A program made the translations under genes and the position numbers. The notes beneath the pieces were generated by a model that had not been told where the DNA came from, ran no database searches, and saw only the letters and a list, made by a program, of their open reading frames with translations. Positions 9,674 through 18,852 of a stretch of 64,000 bases of DNA are shown one piece after another; position 1 is the stretch's first letter; each line of letters begins with the position of its first letter. The DNA is from Photobacterium gaetbulicola Gung47 (GTDB lineage Bacteria; Pseudomonadota; Gammaproteobacteria; Enterobacterales; Vibrionaceae). Location of the stretch: NCBI GenBank assembly GCA_000940995.1, contig CP005974.1, positions 2,666,001 to 2,730,000 of the forward strand, in the 5' to 3' direction.

Positions 9674-10777
9674 ATGTCCCAGTCAGTTACTCATATTGTT
9701 CACATTGTTCATGGGTTCCATATTGGTGGTTTGGAAAAACTGATTGTTAACTGTATAAACCAGATGGGAAATGGATATCGTCACACCATTATCAGCCTCA
9801 CCACGGTTGGGAGTATTATCGAGCAGATCAAGCCTGAAATCACCGCCATAGCGCTTAACAAGCCTCCTGGGAATAGCCTGCGTATCTATCTCGACCTGTT
9901 TCGCCAATTACGACAGTTACAGCCGGATGTGGTTCAAACCTACAATCTGGCAACTATTGAATACCAATGTGTAGCGGCTCTTGCTCGTGTCCCGGTACGC
10001 GTTCATGCAGAGCATGGCAGAGACAGCTACGATCCCAACGGGGCAGTAAAAAAATACCGATATTTACGCAAGATTTGCGCTGCATTTATCCATCAGATTG
10101 TGGCTGTATCAGACGACTTATATCAATGGCTGGCCCATGATGTTGGGATTGCACCCAAGAAGCTTAAATTGATCCGTAATGGTATCAACACCCATTACTT
10201 CAAGCCGGTAGATAAACCAGCCTCGCCCACAGTATTTACCTTTGGCCATGTCGCCAGACTTCAGAGTATTAAAAATCAACAAATGCTCATCAGTGCCTAT
10301 CAAGCCGCATGCCGACAAGATCCTGACTTCTCGACCAACACGCAATTAGTCCTGGTTGGTGATGGTGACCAACGTCAACAACTCCAGCAACTAGCCTCTC
10401 GCTATGAGGCTGAATGTCACATCACTTTTGCAGGCAGCCAAGCCGATGTACGCCAATATTATGGCCATTTTGATACCTTTGTCTTATCATCGATTGCAGA
10501 GGGGATCCCCCTTACTCTACTCGAATCAATGTCAATGGGTATCCCGCATATAGTGACCAAGGTCGGGGGTATTAGTGAAGTGATCGTTGAAGGCTGCACC
10601 GGTGTCACGGTTCCTTCGCAAAATCACCAAGCATTAACAGCTGCCTTACTGCAGTTCTATCACCACCGAACTCAATTAACCACCATGGGAGACGCCGCTC
10701 GGTCAAGAATAGAACAGAGCTTCAGCGAAACGGCGATGGTGGGAGAATATACAAAGTTGTACCAGTACGGTGTATAG
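9674..10777 (+). CDS. PEP-CTERM/XrtA-associated glycosyltransferase (stp2-like)
   Basis: This 367-residue GT4 transferase has an opening (HIVHIVHGFHIGGLEKL) that fits the TIGR03088 sugar transferase family tied to exosortase loci. The second half shows FGHVARLQSIKNQQ, LVGDGDQR and the EX7E motif in AEGIPLTLLES. The start is placed at the ATG at 9674 because a GGAG ribosome site lies 6 bases upstream; a GTG at 9662 would overlap that site. It is the last gene of the plus-strand operon and is followed by a hairpin terminator shared with the convergent operon. Confidence 0.9.
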   Translation: MSQSVTHIVHIVHGFHIGGLEKLIVNCINQMGNGYRHTIISLTTVGSIIEQIKPEITAIALNKPPGNSLRIYLDLFRQLRQLQPDVVQTYNLATIEYQCVAALARVPVRVHAEHGRDSYDPNGAVKKYRYLRKICAAFIHQIVAVSDDLYQWLAHDVGIAPKKLKLIRNGINTHYFKPVDKPASPTVFTFGHVARLQSIKNQQMLISAYQAACRQDPDFSTNTQLVLVGDGDQRQQLQQLASRYEAECHITFAGSQADVRQYYGHFDTFVLSSIAEGIPLTLLESMSMGIPHIVTKVGGISEVIVEGCTGVTVPSQNHQALTAALLQFYHHRTQLTTMGDAARSRIEQSFSETAMVGEYTKLYQYGV

Positions 10778-10800
10778 TCATTTCGATTAACCTGGCAAAA

Positions 10801-10829
10801 TATAAAGCCGACAAACAGTCGGCTTTATA
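10801..10829. terminator. Bidirectional terminator between convergent EPS operons
   Basis: A perfect 12-base stem (TATAAAGCCGAC paired with GTCGGCTTTATA) encloses a 5-base AAACA loop. It lies between the ends of the plus operon (10777) and the minus operon (10873). The flanks are A/T-rich with only short T runs, so it may act in both directions. Confidence 0.75.
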
Positions 10830-10872
10830 AAAATGTATGCATTATCGGGTTACCATTAATCACAGCTCCAGG

Positions 10873-11598
10873 CTAATGTGCTATTGAGTCGTGTTGCTTA
10901 AAATACTCATTGGCCAACATGTAATCGTCAACCACACCAATATCAATAAAGTAACTGTCTGATATGTGAGCGATGATATTTATGTTACGGCTAGCGGCCT
11001 CTTCAAGAAAAGTCACTTCAAAAGAGAATTTTTCCAAACTACAGGCAGCAAGCAATGAAGCATTAAGCAAATAAATCCCAGCATTGATATACCCTGAACG
11101 GCTCTGTTTTTTTTCAACAAAACCTGTGATAGTTCCTTCGGGGTCAATTTGCGCACTGCCGTAACGCCCGGTATCGTGCAAATACTTGGTTACCATAACA
11201 ATGTCGGTGTCGGGTAACTGCTTAACCATACTGTTTAAGTCAAACTCACAATAGCTATCACCATTAACAACCAGCAAATGGCTTTGTTCCAGACTGAGCT
11301 GCCTGACCGCATTAACAATGGCCCCACCGGTTCCCAACGGCTGATCTTCCACGCTGTACTCAATGGGAATGCCCCGATACGAAGAGCCAAAATGCCCCTG
11401 TATCACCTCCCGCAGATATGAAACAGCCAGGACGATTTTAGAGACCTCCTGCTCCACCAGGTTATCCAACACCCTTTCAATAAAAGGACGCCCGGCAACA
11501 TTGATCATCGGCTTGGGCTGCGTTTGTGTCATCGCACCAAGCCGGGTACCAAGACCACCACACAAAACTACAGCAACAACTTCACCGTCAGTGTCCAT
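10873..11598 (-). CDS. hddC: D-glycero-D-manno-heptose 1-phosphate guanylyltransferase-like nucleotidyltransferase
   Basis: This is a nucleotidyltransferase of about 241 residues. The signature VVLCGGLGTRLG and the downstream KPM of the sugar-phosphate nucleotidyltransferase loop are at its N-terminus; VVNGDSYCEFD supplies the metal-binding Asp region. The gmhA and hddA genes directly upstream point to the last step of GDP-D-glycero-alpha-D-manno-heptose synthesis. The start is placed at the ATG at 11598 because AAGGAG sits 7 bases upstream; a longer frame to 11625 has no such site. The start overlaps the end of gmhA by 11 bases. It is the last gene of its operon. Specificity for GTP and heptose is inferred from context. 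Confidence 0.85.
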   Translation of the reverse strand: MDTDGEVVAVVLCGGLGTRLGAMTQTQPKPMINVAGRPFIERVLDNLVEQEVSKIVLAVSYLREVIQGHFGSSYRGIPIEYSVEDQPLGTGGAIVNAVRQLSLEQSHLLVVNGDSYCEFDLNSMVKQLPDTDIVMVTKYLHDTGRYGSAQIDPEGTITGFVEKKQSRSGYINAGIYLLNASLLAACSLEKFSFEVTFLEEAASRNINIIAHISDSYFIDIGVVDDYMLANEYFKQHDSIAH

Positions 11599-12172
11599 GG
11601 AAAAACTCCTTCTCGACATAACCACAAATCATGTGGCCAATGAGAATATGCGATTCTTGGATCCTTGCGGTATCTGTTGAGGGCACCGCAATACAAAGAT
11701 CGCTACAATACTGTATTTCTCCGCCTTGACCGGCTAAACCGACTGCAGTAATACCGTGCTCACGGGCATGATTCATCGCCTTGATAACATTGGCCGAATT
11801 ACCCGAGGTTGTAATACCGATAAAAATGTCTCCCGGCTGGCCATTTGCCTGTAACTGGCGTTCAAATAACTTATCAAACCCATAATCATTTCCCACTGCC
11901 GTGAGGATAGAAGTGTCAGTGGTAAGTGCCAGAGATGGCAACCCCGGTCGATCAAAATGGAACCGGCTAACAAATTCAGCCGCTATATGCTGTGCATCAG
12001 CCGCACTGCCACCATTTCCGGCCAAGATAATTTTGTTACCACGCTGATAGGCCGCCAAGCAAAGGTCAGCAACCTCGGCAATAGTCGCCATGACGTCAGG
12101 TGAATCTAATAAATTCTGCTTAACCGCGATAGATTGGCTAATGCTGTTACGAAAATACATCATACCTTCCAT
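11588..12172 (-). CDS. gmhA: Phosphoheptose isomerase
   Basis: This 194-residue SIS-domain protein has the GmhA motif AGNGGSAADAQHIAAEF and ITTSGNSANVIKA. GmhA converts sedoheptulose 7-phosphate to D-glycero-D-manno-heptose 7-phosphate, the first step of nucleotide-activated heptose synthesis. The ATG at 12172 has AAGGG about 8 bases upstream, while ATGs at 12163 and 12160 are poorly spaced. It overlaps hddA by 13 bases and hddC by 11 bases, so the three genes are translated as a coupled set. This copy is probably dedicated to the exopolysaccharide, with a separate lipopolysaccharide copy expected elsewhere in the genome. Confidence 0.93.
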   Translation of the reverse strand: MEGMMYFRNSISQSIAVKQNLLDSPDVMATIAEVADLCLAAYQRGNKIILAGNGGSAADAQHIAAEFVSRFHFDRPGLPSLALTTDTSILTAVGNDYGFDKLFERQLQANGQPGDIFIGITTSGNSANVIKAMNHAREHGITAVGLAGQGGEIQYCSDLCIAVPSTDTARIQESHILIGHMICGYVEKEFFHGH

Positions 12173-13188
12173 GATTGTGTCCCTTCTTGAGTAAAGTTGA
12201 ATGAATGAATTTCACCTTCAAGATCAGCCAGTGCAGACTCAACCGCTATTCGTTTCAACGGGTCAACAAATATCATCATGAAACCACCGCCTCCTGCCCC
12301 TGAAATTTTGAGCGACTTCGCACCGGCACTCATGGCACGATCTTCTATCTGCTCAATCAAAGGGGTGGAAATGGACGGTGATGTGGCTTTTTTGGCCAAC
12401 CAGGAATCATAAAACAGTTGAGACATTCCCGATACATCTGAGTGGAGCAGTCGCTCTTTCATCTCAAAAGCCAATTGTTTGACTTCATGCATCGCCTGGA
12501 GGGGTTTCTCCGTATTGTCATTGGTATTTTTTACCTGATCATCAATAATCTTGGCCGATGAGCGAGAGACACCGGTAAAATAGAGAATCAGCTGCGATTC
12601 CAACTCATTGATAATAGAGCGACGTATCCGCAGCGGATTAACCAGCACACGATTTTCGTCGTAAAACTCCATGAAATTGAATCCACCAAAGGTGGTCGCG
12701 TACTGATCTTGCTTACCACCGGATAACTGACAATCGTTGCGTTCAATATCATATGCTAATCGTGCGATATCATATTCACCCAAGGGTAAATTCAAGAGTT
12801 TCTGATAAGCACTAATCATCGCCACGACCATGGTCGAAGATGAGCCCAGACCACTTCCAGGAGGAGCATCACAATGGGTATAAACCGTTACAGAGAGCGG
12901 ATTGCCATTGTTATAATCGGCGATCACTCGGTTATATACTGCCTTATGCAGTACCAAACTATCATCTAATGGCAAGAGACCCGTTAAATTGGAATGATAT
13001 TGTTCGTCCAAATCCTGCGCATAAAAACTAACACCCGATTTTGAAGTGTCCATTTCAATTGTACAGTGCGCATACATATCTATTGTGGCATTTAAGATGC
13101 ACCCACCATATTTATCGCAATAAGGTGAAAGGTCAGTACCTCCCCCCGCCAACCCTAAACGGAGCGGCGAACGTGATCTCACTATCAT
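12160..13188 (-). CDS. hddA: D-glycero-alpha-D-manno-heptose 7-phosphate kinase
   Basis: This 342-residue GHMP-family kinase begins RSRSPLRLGLAGGGTDL, as in HddA. The ATP-binding loop PPGSGLGSSSTMVVA and the C-terminal SGAGGGGFMM motif are both present. HddA phosphorylates the anomeric position of D-glycero-D-manno-heptose 7-phosphate with alpha stereochemistry, which leads to the GDP-activated branch and not the ADP-heptose branch of lipopolysaccharide cores. It lies 72 bases after the O-ligase gene in the same direction. The bisphosphate phosphatase gmhB needed between HddA and HddC is not in the window. Confidence 0.93.
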   Translation of the reverse strand: MIVRSRSPLRLGLAGGGTDLSPYCDKYGGCILNATIDMYAHCTIEMDTSKSGVSFYAQDLDEQYHSNLTGLLPLDDSLVLHKAVYNRVIADYNNGNPLSVTVYTHCDAPPGSGLGSSSTMVVAMISAYQKLLNLPLGEYDIARLAYDIERNDCQLSGGKQDQYATTFGGFNFMEFYDENRVLVNPLRIRRSIINELESQLILYFTGVSRSSAKIIDDQVKNTNDNTEKPLQAMHEVKQLAFEMKERLLHSDVSGMSQLFYDSWLAKKATSPSISTPLIEQIEDRAMSAGAKSLKISGAGGGGFMMIFVDPLKRIAVESALADLEGEIHSFNFTQEGTQSWKV

Positions 13189-13260
13189 TATAGGTCCTTA
13201 ATCTTTATGACACATTGAACAGACAATGTGACTAACATCGGCTAATTACATATAACTTAT

Positions 13261-14601
13261 CTATGCATGTCTTCTCTTTATACGCTGCTGTTTACGTTTA
13301 GCTGTCTCCTCTTTCTTAATTTCGGCAAGACTTTGCCGACATGAAATATCAAGAGAGATGATTATCGCAATGAGTGCCCAAAATATTTCCGCATAAGGTA
13401 AAGAAAGTGCAGCACCGGCCACTGAAAAAGCAACTAAAGAAACTTTAAACATTTTGGCCAATTGGTACTGCCACTGTAATCGTTCGATATCTTTCACCTT
13501 GCGCATTATATTCATTAGCGTCAAAAAGGCCGTAACCAGAATTGACACTAAAAGTCCTAACCCGACAAAACCATGATCACCTAGCGTTTGAAAATAAATA
13601 CTGTGCGCAGCCCAAGCCTTTTCGGTTGGCTCAGGTGATTCAACAAATGACAGTTTATAAAAATCAGGAATGAGAGAACGCCAAACATAACCTACTTCGA
13701 CCGACCGAAAGCCCGCCCCCAACACCGGTCTTTCCATCGCCATCAGTGTATACATCTTCCAAGATTTCACCCGGATCATGAATGAACCGTCTTCGTTCGC
13801 AGTATCGATAGTATCCATGCGGGTATACCACTTCTCTGTCAGAATTAACGAGGCTAATCCTGCAACGATAAGGAACCCAATAATTGTCACTGTTTTACGT
13901 TTTGTGGTAATAAAGAAATACAGTGCCACACAGACTAAACCTATAAACCCCCCTCTTGATGCTGTACCCAAAACGGCCAATATGCTGAGCACCAGAGTGA
14001 TTAAAAGAAATGGTCTGATTTTCGAGTTTCTATATTCAGCCAGAAGATAAACATTTAATGGCAACACCATATCAAGAGCTAGCGCAAAGTGGTTATTATC
14101 CGAGAGAATATTGTTGTCTGGCCCTTTGATATGGTGGGAACCACCGGATGCAATAAATTTCAGCCCCTCAATAGCCCCCATGATTCCTAATGACAAAACA
14201 AATACCATCAGAATATAGGTAAAATGAACTTTCTTACGGATTATCAAGGTGAGAAATAGAGTTAACAGCATGATTTTTGAGAATTTTTCCCACTCCAACC
14301 ACACTTTCTCTTCCGGGCCAATAGCGTAATATGTCGTTAGCGTAAAGTGCATATAGATCAGTATCACAAGGAAGAATAGAAAGTTAAAACCAGACTTACT
14401 CTTATTCCTATCGAATATGTAAACAATTACAGTTATAACAACCATAATGGTTTGAAAACTAATGCTATGAGCAAAACTATATAGCCAATATGCCGGTACA
14501 AACAATCCTGTCCACAGCCATAAAGATACTGAAATATAAGATCGCTTGAATGCAAATATCACTAAAAATGCAAACAAAAATACAAATGCTATATCTCTCA
14601 T
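13261..14601 (-). CDS. Exosortase A-associated O-antigen ligase-like protein
   Basis: This 446-residue integral membrane protein has about a dozen hydrophobic segments and a large periplasmic loop near residues 285-340. The opening MRDIAFVFLFAFLV, an early SVSLWLWTGLFVPAYW block, DNNHFALALDMVLPL and TASRGGFIGL fit the Wzy/O-ligase fold of the group called putative O-glycosylation ligase, exosortase A-associated (TIGR03097). It may polymerise repeat units or move glycan onto PEP-CTERM proteins. The start ATG overlaps the stop of a 29-codon ORF as ATGA. The C-terminal tail is rich in Lys and Arg (KRKQQRIKRRHA), as expected for a cytoplasmic end. Confidence 0.88.
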   Translation of the reverse strand: MRDIAFVFLFAFLVIFAFKRSYISVSLWLWTGLFVPAYWLYSFAHSISFQTIMVVITVIVYIFDRNKSKSGFNFLFFLVILIYMHFTLTTYYAIGPEEKVWLEWEKFSKIMLLTLFLTLIIRKKVHFTYILMVFVLSLGIMGAIEGLKFIASGGSHHIKGPDNNILSDNNHFALALDMVLPLNVYLLAEYRNSKIRPFLLITLVLSILAVLGTASRGGFIGLVCVALYFFITTKRKTVTIIGFLIVAGLASLILTEKWYTRMDTIDTANEDGSFMIRVKSWKMYTLMAMERPVLGAGFRSVEVGYVWRSLIPDFYKLSFVESPEPTEKAWAAHSIYFQTLGDHGFVGLGLLVSILVTAFLTLMNIMRKVKDIERLQWQYQLAKMFKVSLVAFSVAGAALSLPYAEIFWALIAIIISLDISCRQSLAEIKKEETAKRKQQRIKRRHA

Positions 14602-14687
14602 TGAGAATCCTTATCATCCTCATCGATGGACATTTTTGTATAGACGACCAATGCAATCAAACTAAGTAAAAAAAGTAATGATTCCAT
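14598..14687 (-). CDS. 29-residue small membrane ORF coupled to flippase and O-ligase
   Basis: This is a 30-codon frame reading MESLLFLLSLIALVVYTKMS followed by an acidic tail ending DEDDKDSQ. AGGAGG stands about 7 bases before its ATG, inside the 3' end of the flippase gene. The ATG shares a base with the flippase stop (TGATG), and its TGA overlaps the ATG of the O-ligase (ATGA). One predicted membrane helix with a charged cytoplasmic or periplasmic tail is seen. I do not recognise the family. A strong ribosome site and a double overlap argue that it is translated, either as a true small subunit or as a coupling leader for the O-ligase. Confidence 0.7.
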   Translation of the reverse strand: MESLLFLLSLIALVVYTKMSIDEDDKDSQ

Positions 14688-16165
14688 CAAGTGCCTCCTT
14701 CATAAGCATGACGCTTTCTCATTTTATTTAATACAAAGTCACAACACTTCCAATGATATGGATAGAAAGCTCTGCACTGATATGAGGATAACAAATAAAG
14801 TGTTGTGTAAATGATAATTCCAATAGGTATACCAATAACAAGCTGAATGACACTCGAATTAAATAAACCTATTAGCCATAAAATAAAGATATACATCACG
14901 AGACTAGCAGCCAATGGCGGGATAAATAACAAAACCATGTCGCTGGCTTTCATCTTTACTACAAATATAAATATTAAAACAAGCCACGAAAAAAATAGCA
15001 ATCCAATCCATAACCTTCCTTGAGCCAAGAAATGAATTCCCGCTTCTTGGTATGACAAGAAAAAAGTAACAATGCCGGAAAAAAACAATATATCCGAGGA
15101 TATGATTAATTTCATTTTTTTCTTTATGGTCAATACGGTACTCAATACACCATATACAGACATCACAATCATTAAGGGGGACAAGGTATAAATAAGAGCG
15201 GTTGCGTCAAGCCACTCATCGCCCAGAATGACCTCTGTAAAAGGAGCTGAAATCGCCATCATGCCAAAGGCACATGGAATAACGATCAACATATTCAAGG
15301 TCAACTGCTGAATAAGGCGATTATAAAATTCGGAACTGTCGTTTTTGTTCCTCGATGCTACAGAAAAAAAACCTCGATTAATCGGGACTATCAGTTCATT
15401 GAAAGGCAACCAGGAAAATTCCGTCGAAATACTATATAAACCAACCCCTCTCGCATCAGAGATATTGCCCAGTAGCATCACATCAATGCGAGAGCGAAGA
15501 TAACCTACGATAGACCCGATGTATAACCACTTGGAAAAGCCCCACTGCTGACGCCAATACTTGCACGACAACCTGGGAACTCGTGGAAAAAAAACATAAC
15601 CGGCAATCGTCTCAACTGTCGCCGAGGCGATGACACCGATGATCAAAGCCCAGTATGACTGCAGATATATCGCTAGAATAATTGATATAATGGCACCTGC
15701 AGTTCTCGCAACCATTGTGGTTGCGATAATGAGCTTGAACTTATAGTGCTTTTCCGCCTGATCCAGTGCCACATTTCTTAGCCCGGACAAAAACGGAATG
15801 ATAGCAACAACTTGAATCACTCCTGACATCGCAGGATTATTTACATATTGGGCTATCCACTCAGCAGAAAAATACAGACACAAGGCGGTAATTGATTTGG
15901 TTACTAGCCCCAATGTCCAGATACTATCTAATTCTTGTTCAGTCATATCATCTGAAGAGATGACAAAATGAGCCACGCCGACATGAGAAAAAGCGACAAA
16001 CATTGAGACAAAAAAAGTCGACAATGCCGCCACACCAAAGTCTGCTGGTGTCAGCAGCTTCAACAAAACCAGTGTATTAACAATACCAATCAGGCGGCCG
16101 TACCAATTAGCAATCAAAGCCCATTTTGCACTATGAAACAAGCCTTCGTTATCAGTGAACTGCAT
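14687..16165 (-). CDS. Polysaccharide flippase (Wzx-like, MOP superfamily)
   Basis: This 492-residue protein has about 12-14 hydrophobic segments throughout, in the pattern of oligosaccharide flippases. ALIANWYGRLIGIVNTLVLL near the N-terminus and the GNISDARGVGLYSI region are typical of lipopolysaccharide/exopolysaccharide transporters of the MOP superfamily. It would move lipid-linked repeat units from the cytoplasmic to the periplasmic leaflet. AGGTGA about 5 bases before the ATG supports this start. Only 8 bases separate it from the preceding glycosyltransferase, and its stop overlaps the small ORF. Confidence 0.9.
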   Translation of the reverse strand: MQFTDNEGLFHSAKWALIANWYGRLIGIVNTLVLLKLLTPADFGVAALSTFFVSMFVAFSHVGVAHFVISSDDMTEQELDSIWTLGLVTKSITALCLYFSAEWIAQYVNNPAMSGVIQVVAIIPFLSGLRNVALDQAEKHYKFKLIIATTMVARTAGAIISIILAIYLQSYWALIIGVIASATVETIAGYVFFPRVPRLSCKYWRQQWGFSKWLYIGSIVGYLRSRIDVMLLGNISDARGVGLYSISTEFSWLPFNELIVPINRGFFSVASRNKNDSSEFYNRLIQQLTLNMLIVIPCAFGMMAISAPFTEVILGDEWLDATALIYTLSPLMIVMSVYGVLSTVLTIKKKMKLIISSDILFFSGIVTFFLSYQEAGIHFLAQGRLWIGLLFFSWLVLIFIFVVKMKASDMVLLFIPPLAASLVMYIFILWLIGLFNSSVIQLVIGIPIGIIIYTTLYLLSSYQCRAFYPYHWKCCDFVLNKMRKRHAYEGGT

Positions 16166-16173
16166 TGCTTCAC

Positions 16174-17094
16174 CTACACCATACTGGATATTGCATCTTG
16201 CGCTATTTTTTTGTACATATTTTTATGGTATCGATATGTACCCATAAAATGTATTAACGACGCATTTTTGATAGGCTCATTGGAAAGCGGAAATTGATAT
16301 GTTTGATATTTTGGCCATGATAGCATCGACATTCCAGGCGATAATGAACATATCACATTGGACGATACCTGCTCGCTTCCCCATAGATACCATTTATCAC
16401 CGATCTCAGCCTCCATCTGGGCTGAAAACTGGCGAAGTATTGATAGATAATGCTCAGAAGCAGGCAAACCTACGAAAGCCGCACAACCACGGAAATATTG
16501 ACAATCGCTTTCACTAAACAAAGGAAGGCGGTCAAAATACTGTTCCGAGTAACCCTGAATATGACAAGACCCCCATTCTTTGGCAATATTTGCCATCTCC
16601 TTCATGGATACAGGTTTTTTCCACTTTTCGTTACCTAAAATAAAACCATGATTGGAAGCAATCGCTTTTGAAACTTCGCCCATTTCGCCATTAATAACGA
16701 TATCGGCATCAAGCTGAATAACATAATGATCTTTTGCTAAAGTAAGCAGCATAACCAGCCTTTCCCAGCAGTTTCCTCGAGGGAGGTGAGACATGTCTAA
16801 CTCATCGGCATCATGAATAATAATACCTGGTACATGCTGATTCAGAACGCGTATATCATCCACATCCAAAGTGCCATCACTTAGCACATGAACCTCTTTC
16901 ACGCCAACATATAAAAGAAAAGATTTTACAGCAACAAGGTAATCATAAACGACCCGTTTTCCAACCATGGATAAAATAGCAACATTGTGAGGAGATGAGT
17001 AACTTGCTGGAACCGTCATTGCAACTTGTCGTAAAGTTTTGTCACAACGGTATTTATTAATTTTTGTTGTTATTTTCTCTAGCAATAGGCTCAC
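16174..17094 (-). CDS. GT8-like glycosyltransferase
   Basis: This soluble protein of about 306 residues resembles GT-A transferases. HYVIQLDADIVI gives a DxD metal-binding motif (about Asp129 and Asp131 from the chosen start), with NCWERLVMLLTLAK before it and an IHFMGTYRYHK segment near the end. The start is placed at a GTG at 17094 because GGAGGT lies 7 bases upstream. The longer frame to an ATG at 17124 would place that ribosome site inside the gene. It is the first gene of the minus operon leading to the flippase. Substrates are unknown. Confidence 0.75.
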   Translation of the reverse strand: MSLLLEKITTKINKYRCDKTLRQVAMTVPASYSSPHNVAILSMVGKRVVYDYLVAVKSFLLYVGVKEVHVLSDGTLDVDDIRVLNQHVPGIIIHDADELDMSHLPRGNCWERLVMLLTLAKDHYVIQLDADIVINGEMGEVSKAIASNHGFILGNEKWKKPVSMKEMANIAKEWGSCHIQGYSEQYFDRLPLFSESDCQYFRGCAAFVGLPASEHYLSILRQFSAQMEAEIGDKWYLWGSEQVSSNVICSLSPGMSMLSWPKYQTYQFPLSNEPIKNASLIHFMGTYRYHKNMYKKIAQDAISSMV

Positions 17095-17130
17095 TTTAGT
17101 TACCTCCGTGAACACCCTAAACATAACTTA

Positions 17131-18762
17131 GTGATGATAAAATCCTGCAACAAAATAATCATGGCACAAGATACTAAATTCAGCCAATCAAGTTGGCAAA
17201 AAAATACAAGCAGCACCTATAATTATGTTAAGCATTTCAATGAAATGACTTTTAAAAGGGATGTATTTAGCTTTCTATATGATTTTGAAAATAAAAGGAC
17301 ACCGCTCAAAATGAAAAAAATGCTTAAGGTATATTTGATCTTTTGTGGCTTAATCGCCAATGCTATCTTATTTACAGCTGGTTTTTTCTTTATTGACCAA
17401 ATATCTCTACATCCAAGCCAAATGAATCAGGCCATCGCAATGGTTAGTGATAAAGTTAGTGTTTTTTCGCCTGAATCTGCTGACTATCTCAGTGAACTTG
17501 CTGAACGGCAAGATACACCAGATTATTACGAAGGACATTTTCAACCGACGCACTGGCCAACGGTAGGCCCGCAACAACAGTACCCGCTTTTCAAAACCAG
17601 CCGTTATATCTCCGTCGACAACGAAGATGACCTTATCAGCGCAGTAAAAAATGCACGCCAAGGGGATGAAATCGTCATCAAAAATGGACATTATCTTCTT
17701 GATAGTAAGCGCTACACAATCAGTAAAGCTAGAACTTCACCATTTGCACCGGTTGTCATCCGTGCCGAAACATTAGGACAAGTAAATTTATACCTTGATT
17801 CCGTAGAAGGTTTTGTCATTGACCAACCCAACTGGCAAATTGAAGGTATCAATTTCATTGGTCAATGCAAAAACCACTCACGATGCGAGCATGCCTTACA
17901 TATTGTTGGCGCAGCAAAAAACACGGTTATCCGCAACAACACGTTCTATGATTTCAATGCGGCAATCAAAATCAATGAATCTAATATGGTTTATCCCGAC
18001 GATGGCATTATCGAAAGCAATATTTTCGGTATGAACGCGCCACGACAGACTAATCATTCAGTGACTCCTATCAACCTTGACCATGGCAATAATTGGCAGA
18101 TCAGGAAGAACTTAATCCATGACTTCATCAAACTAGATGGAAATAAAATCAGTTATGGTGCTTTTATGAAAGGGGGGATCCGTGGCGGAGTGATGGAGCA
18201 AAACCTCATCATTTGTAATAGCAAAACAGAACAGTATCCTGGAAGTCAAGTGGGGCTATCTTTTGGTGGCGGTGGTATGGATAAACAAGATAGACGTGGA
18301 AGTGCAGACTACGAAGTCGCCGATGCTGTAATGAAAAATAATATTATCCTTCATTGTAATGATGTAGGTATCTACAGCCAACGTTCGCAAGATGTCGTCA
18401 TCAATAACAATATCCTATTCAACACGCTTGGCATTGATAATCGGTTTAAAGAATCTAAGGCTGATATTTTTAATAATATACTCAATGGTAGAATCATGGA
18501 CAGAGATAGAGCCAAGTCCAACAGAACCAATAATTATGTGTACAATAACTCTTTGTTTTCCAGCGAGCTATCACTAAAAACTATCTTCGAAGAGCCTAAT
18601 AAAGGAAACTTTAGGATCAAACAGCCTGAAGCATTACTCAATGCAACGCTTAATGCATCAGCGGTGACTGAGTCCAGTATGGATTTTTGCAACAACGCTG
18701 TCAAACCAGGTCAAGCCTATGTCGGTGCTATCTATGATGACCGCGGATGCTTCAAACCATAA
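17131..18762 (+). CDS. Chondroitinase-B/alginate-lyase-like (PL6) membrane-anchored protein
   Basis: This frame of 543 residues encodes a right-handed beta-helix polysaccharide lyase of the chondroitinase B type. The catalytic half begins with SVDNEDDLISAVKNARQGDEIVIKNG, then repeats of N/I-rich strands (VIRNNTFYDF, IESNIFG, VMKNNIILHC, VVINNNILFN) form the solenoid. A single hydrophobic segment encoded about 17320-17400 would anchor it with the lyase outside. The start is uncertain: the GTG/ATG at 17131/17134 lacks a ribosome site, while the ATG at 17311 has AAGGA 11 bases upstream and leaves room for a divergent promoter. In an exopolysaccharide locus such lyases trim or release the polymer. 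Confidence 0.8.
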   Translation: MMIKSCNKIIMAQDTKFSQSSWQKNTSSTYNYVKHFNEMTFKRDVFSFLYDFENKRTPLKMKKMLKVYLIFCGLIANAILFTAGFFFIDQISLHPSQMNQAIAMVSDKVSVFSPESADYLSELAERQDTPDYYEGHFQPTHWPTVGPQQQYPLFKTSRYISVDNEDDLISAVKNARQGDEIVIKNGHYLLDSKRYTISKARTSPFAPVVIRAETLGQVNLYLDSVEGFVIDQPNWQIEGINFIGQCKNHSRCEHALHIVGAAKNTVIRNNTFYDFNAAIKINESNMVYPDDGIIESNIFGMNAPRQTNHSVTPINLDHGNNWQIRKNLIHDFIKLDGNKISYGAFMKGGIRGGVMEQNLIICNSKTEQYPGSQVGLSFGGGGMDKQDRRGSADYEVADAVMKNNIILHCNDVGIYSQRSQDVVINNNILFNTLGIDNRFKESKADIFNNILNGRIMDRDRAKSNRTNNYVYNNSLFSSELSLKTIFEEPNKGNFRIKQPEALLNATLNASAVTESSMDFCNNAVKPGQAYVGAIYDDRGCFKP

Positions 18763-18775
18763 TGTAAAGGAAAAT

Positions 18776-18806
18776 AAAGGCCTAACGTTGTTAACGGAAG
18801 GCCTTT
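18776..18806. terminator. Convergent terminator after PL6 gene
   Basis: AAAGGCCT pairs with AGGCCTTT, a two-base internal mismatch follows, then CGTT/AACG around a short GTT loop. TATTC and TTTTTATTT follow on the plus strand. It sits between the PL6 gene and the oppositely oriented sulfotransferase. Confidence 0.75.
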
Positions 18807-18852
18807 ATTCATTTTTATTTAAAAGTAAATTAATAAAGTACTTAAGACTAAA

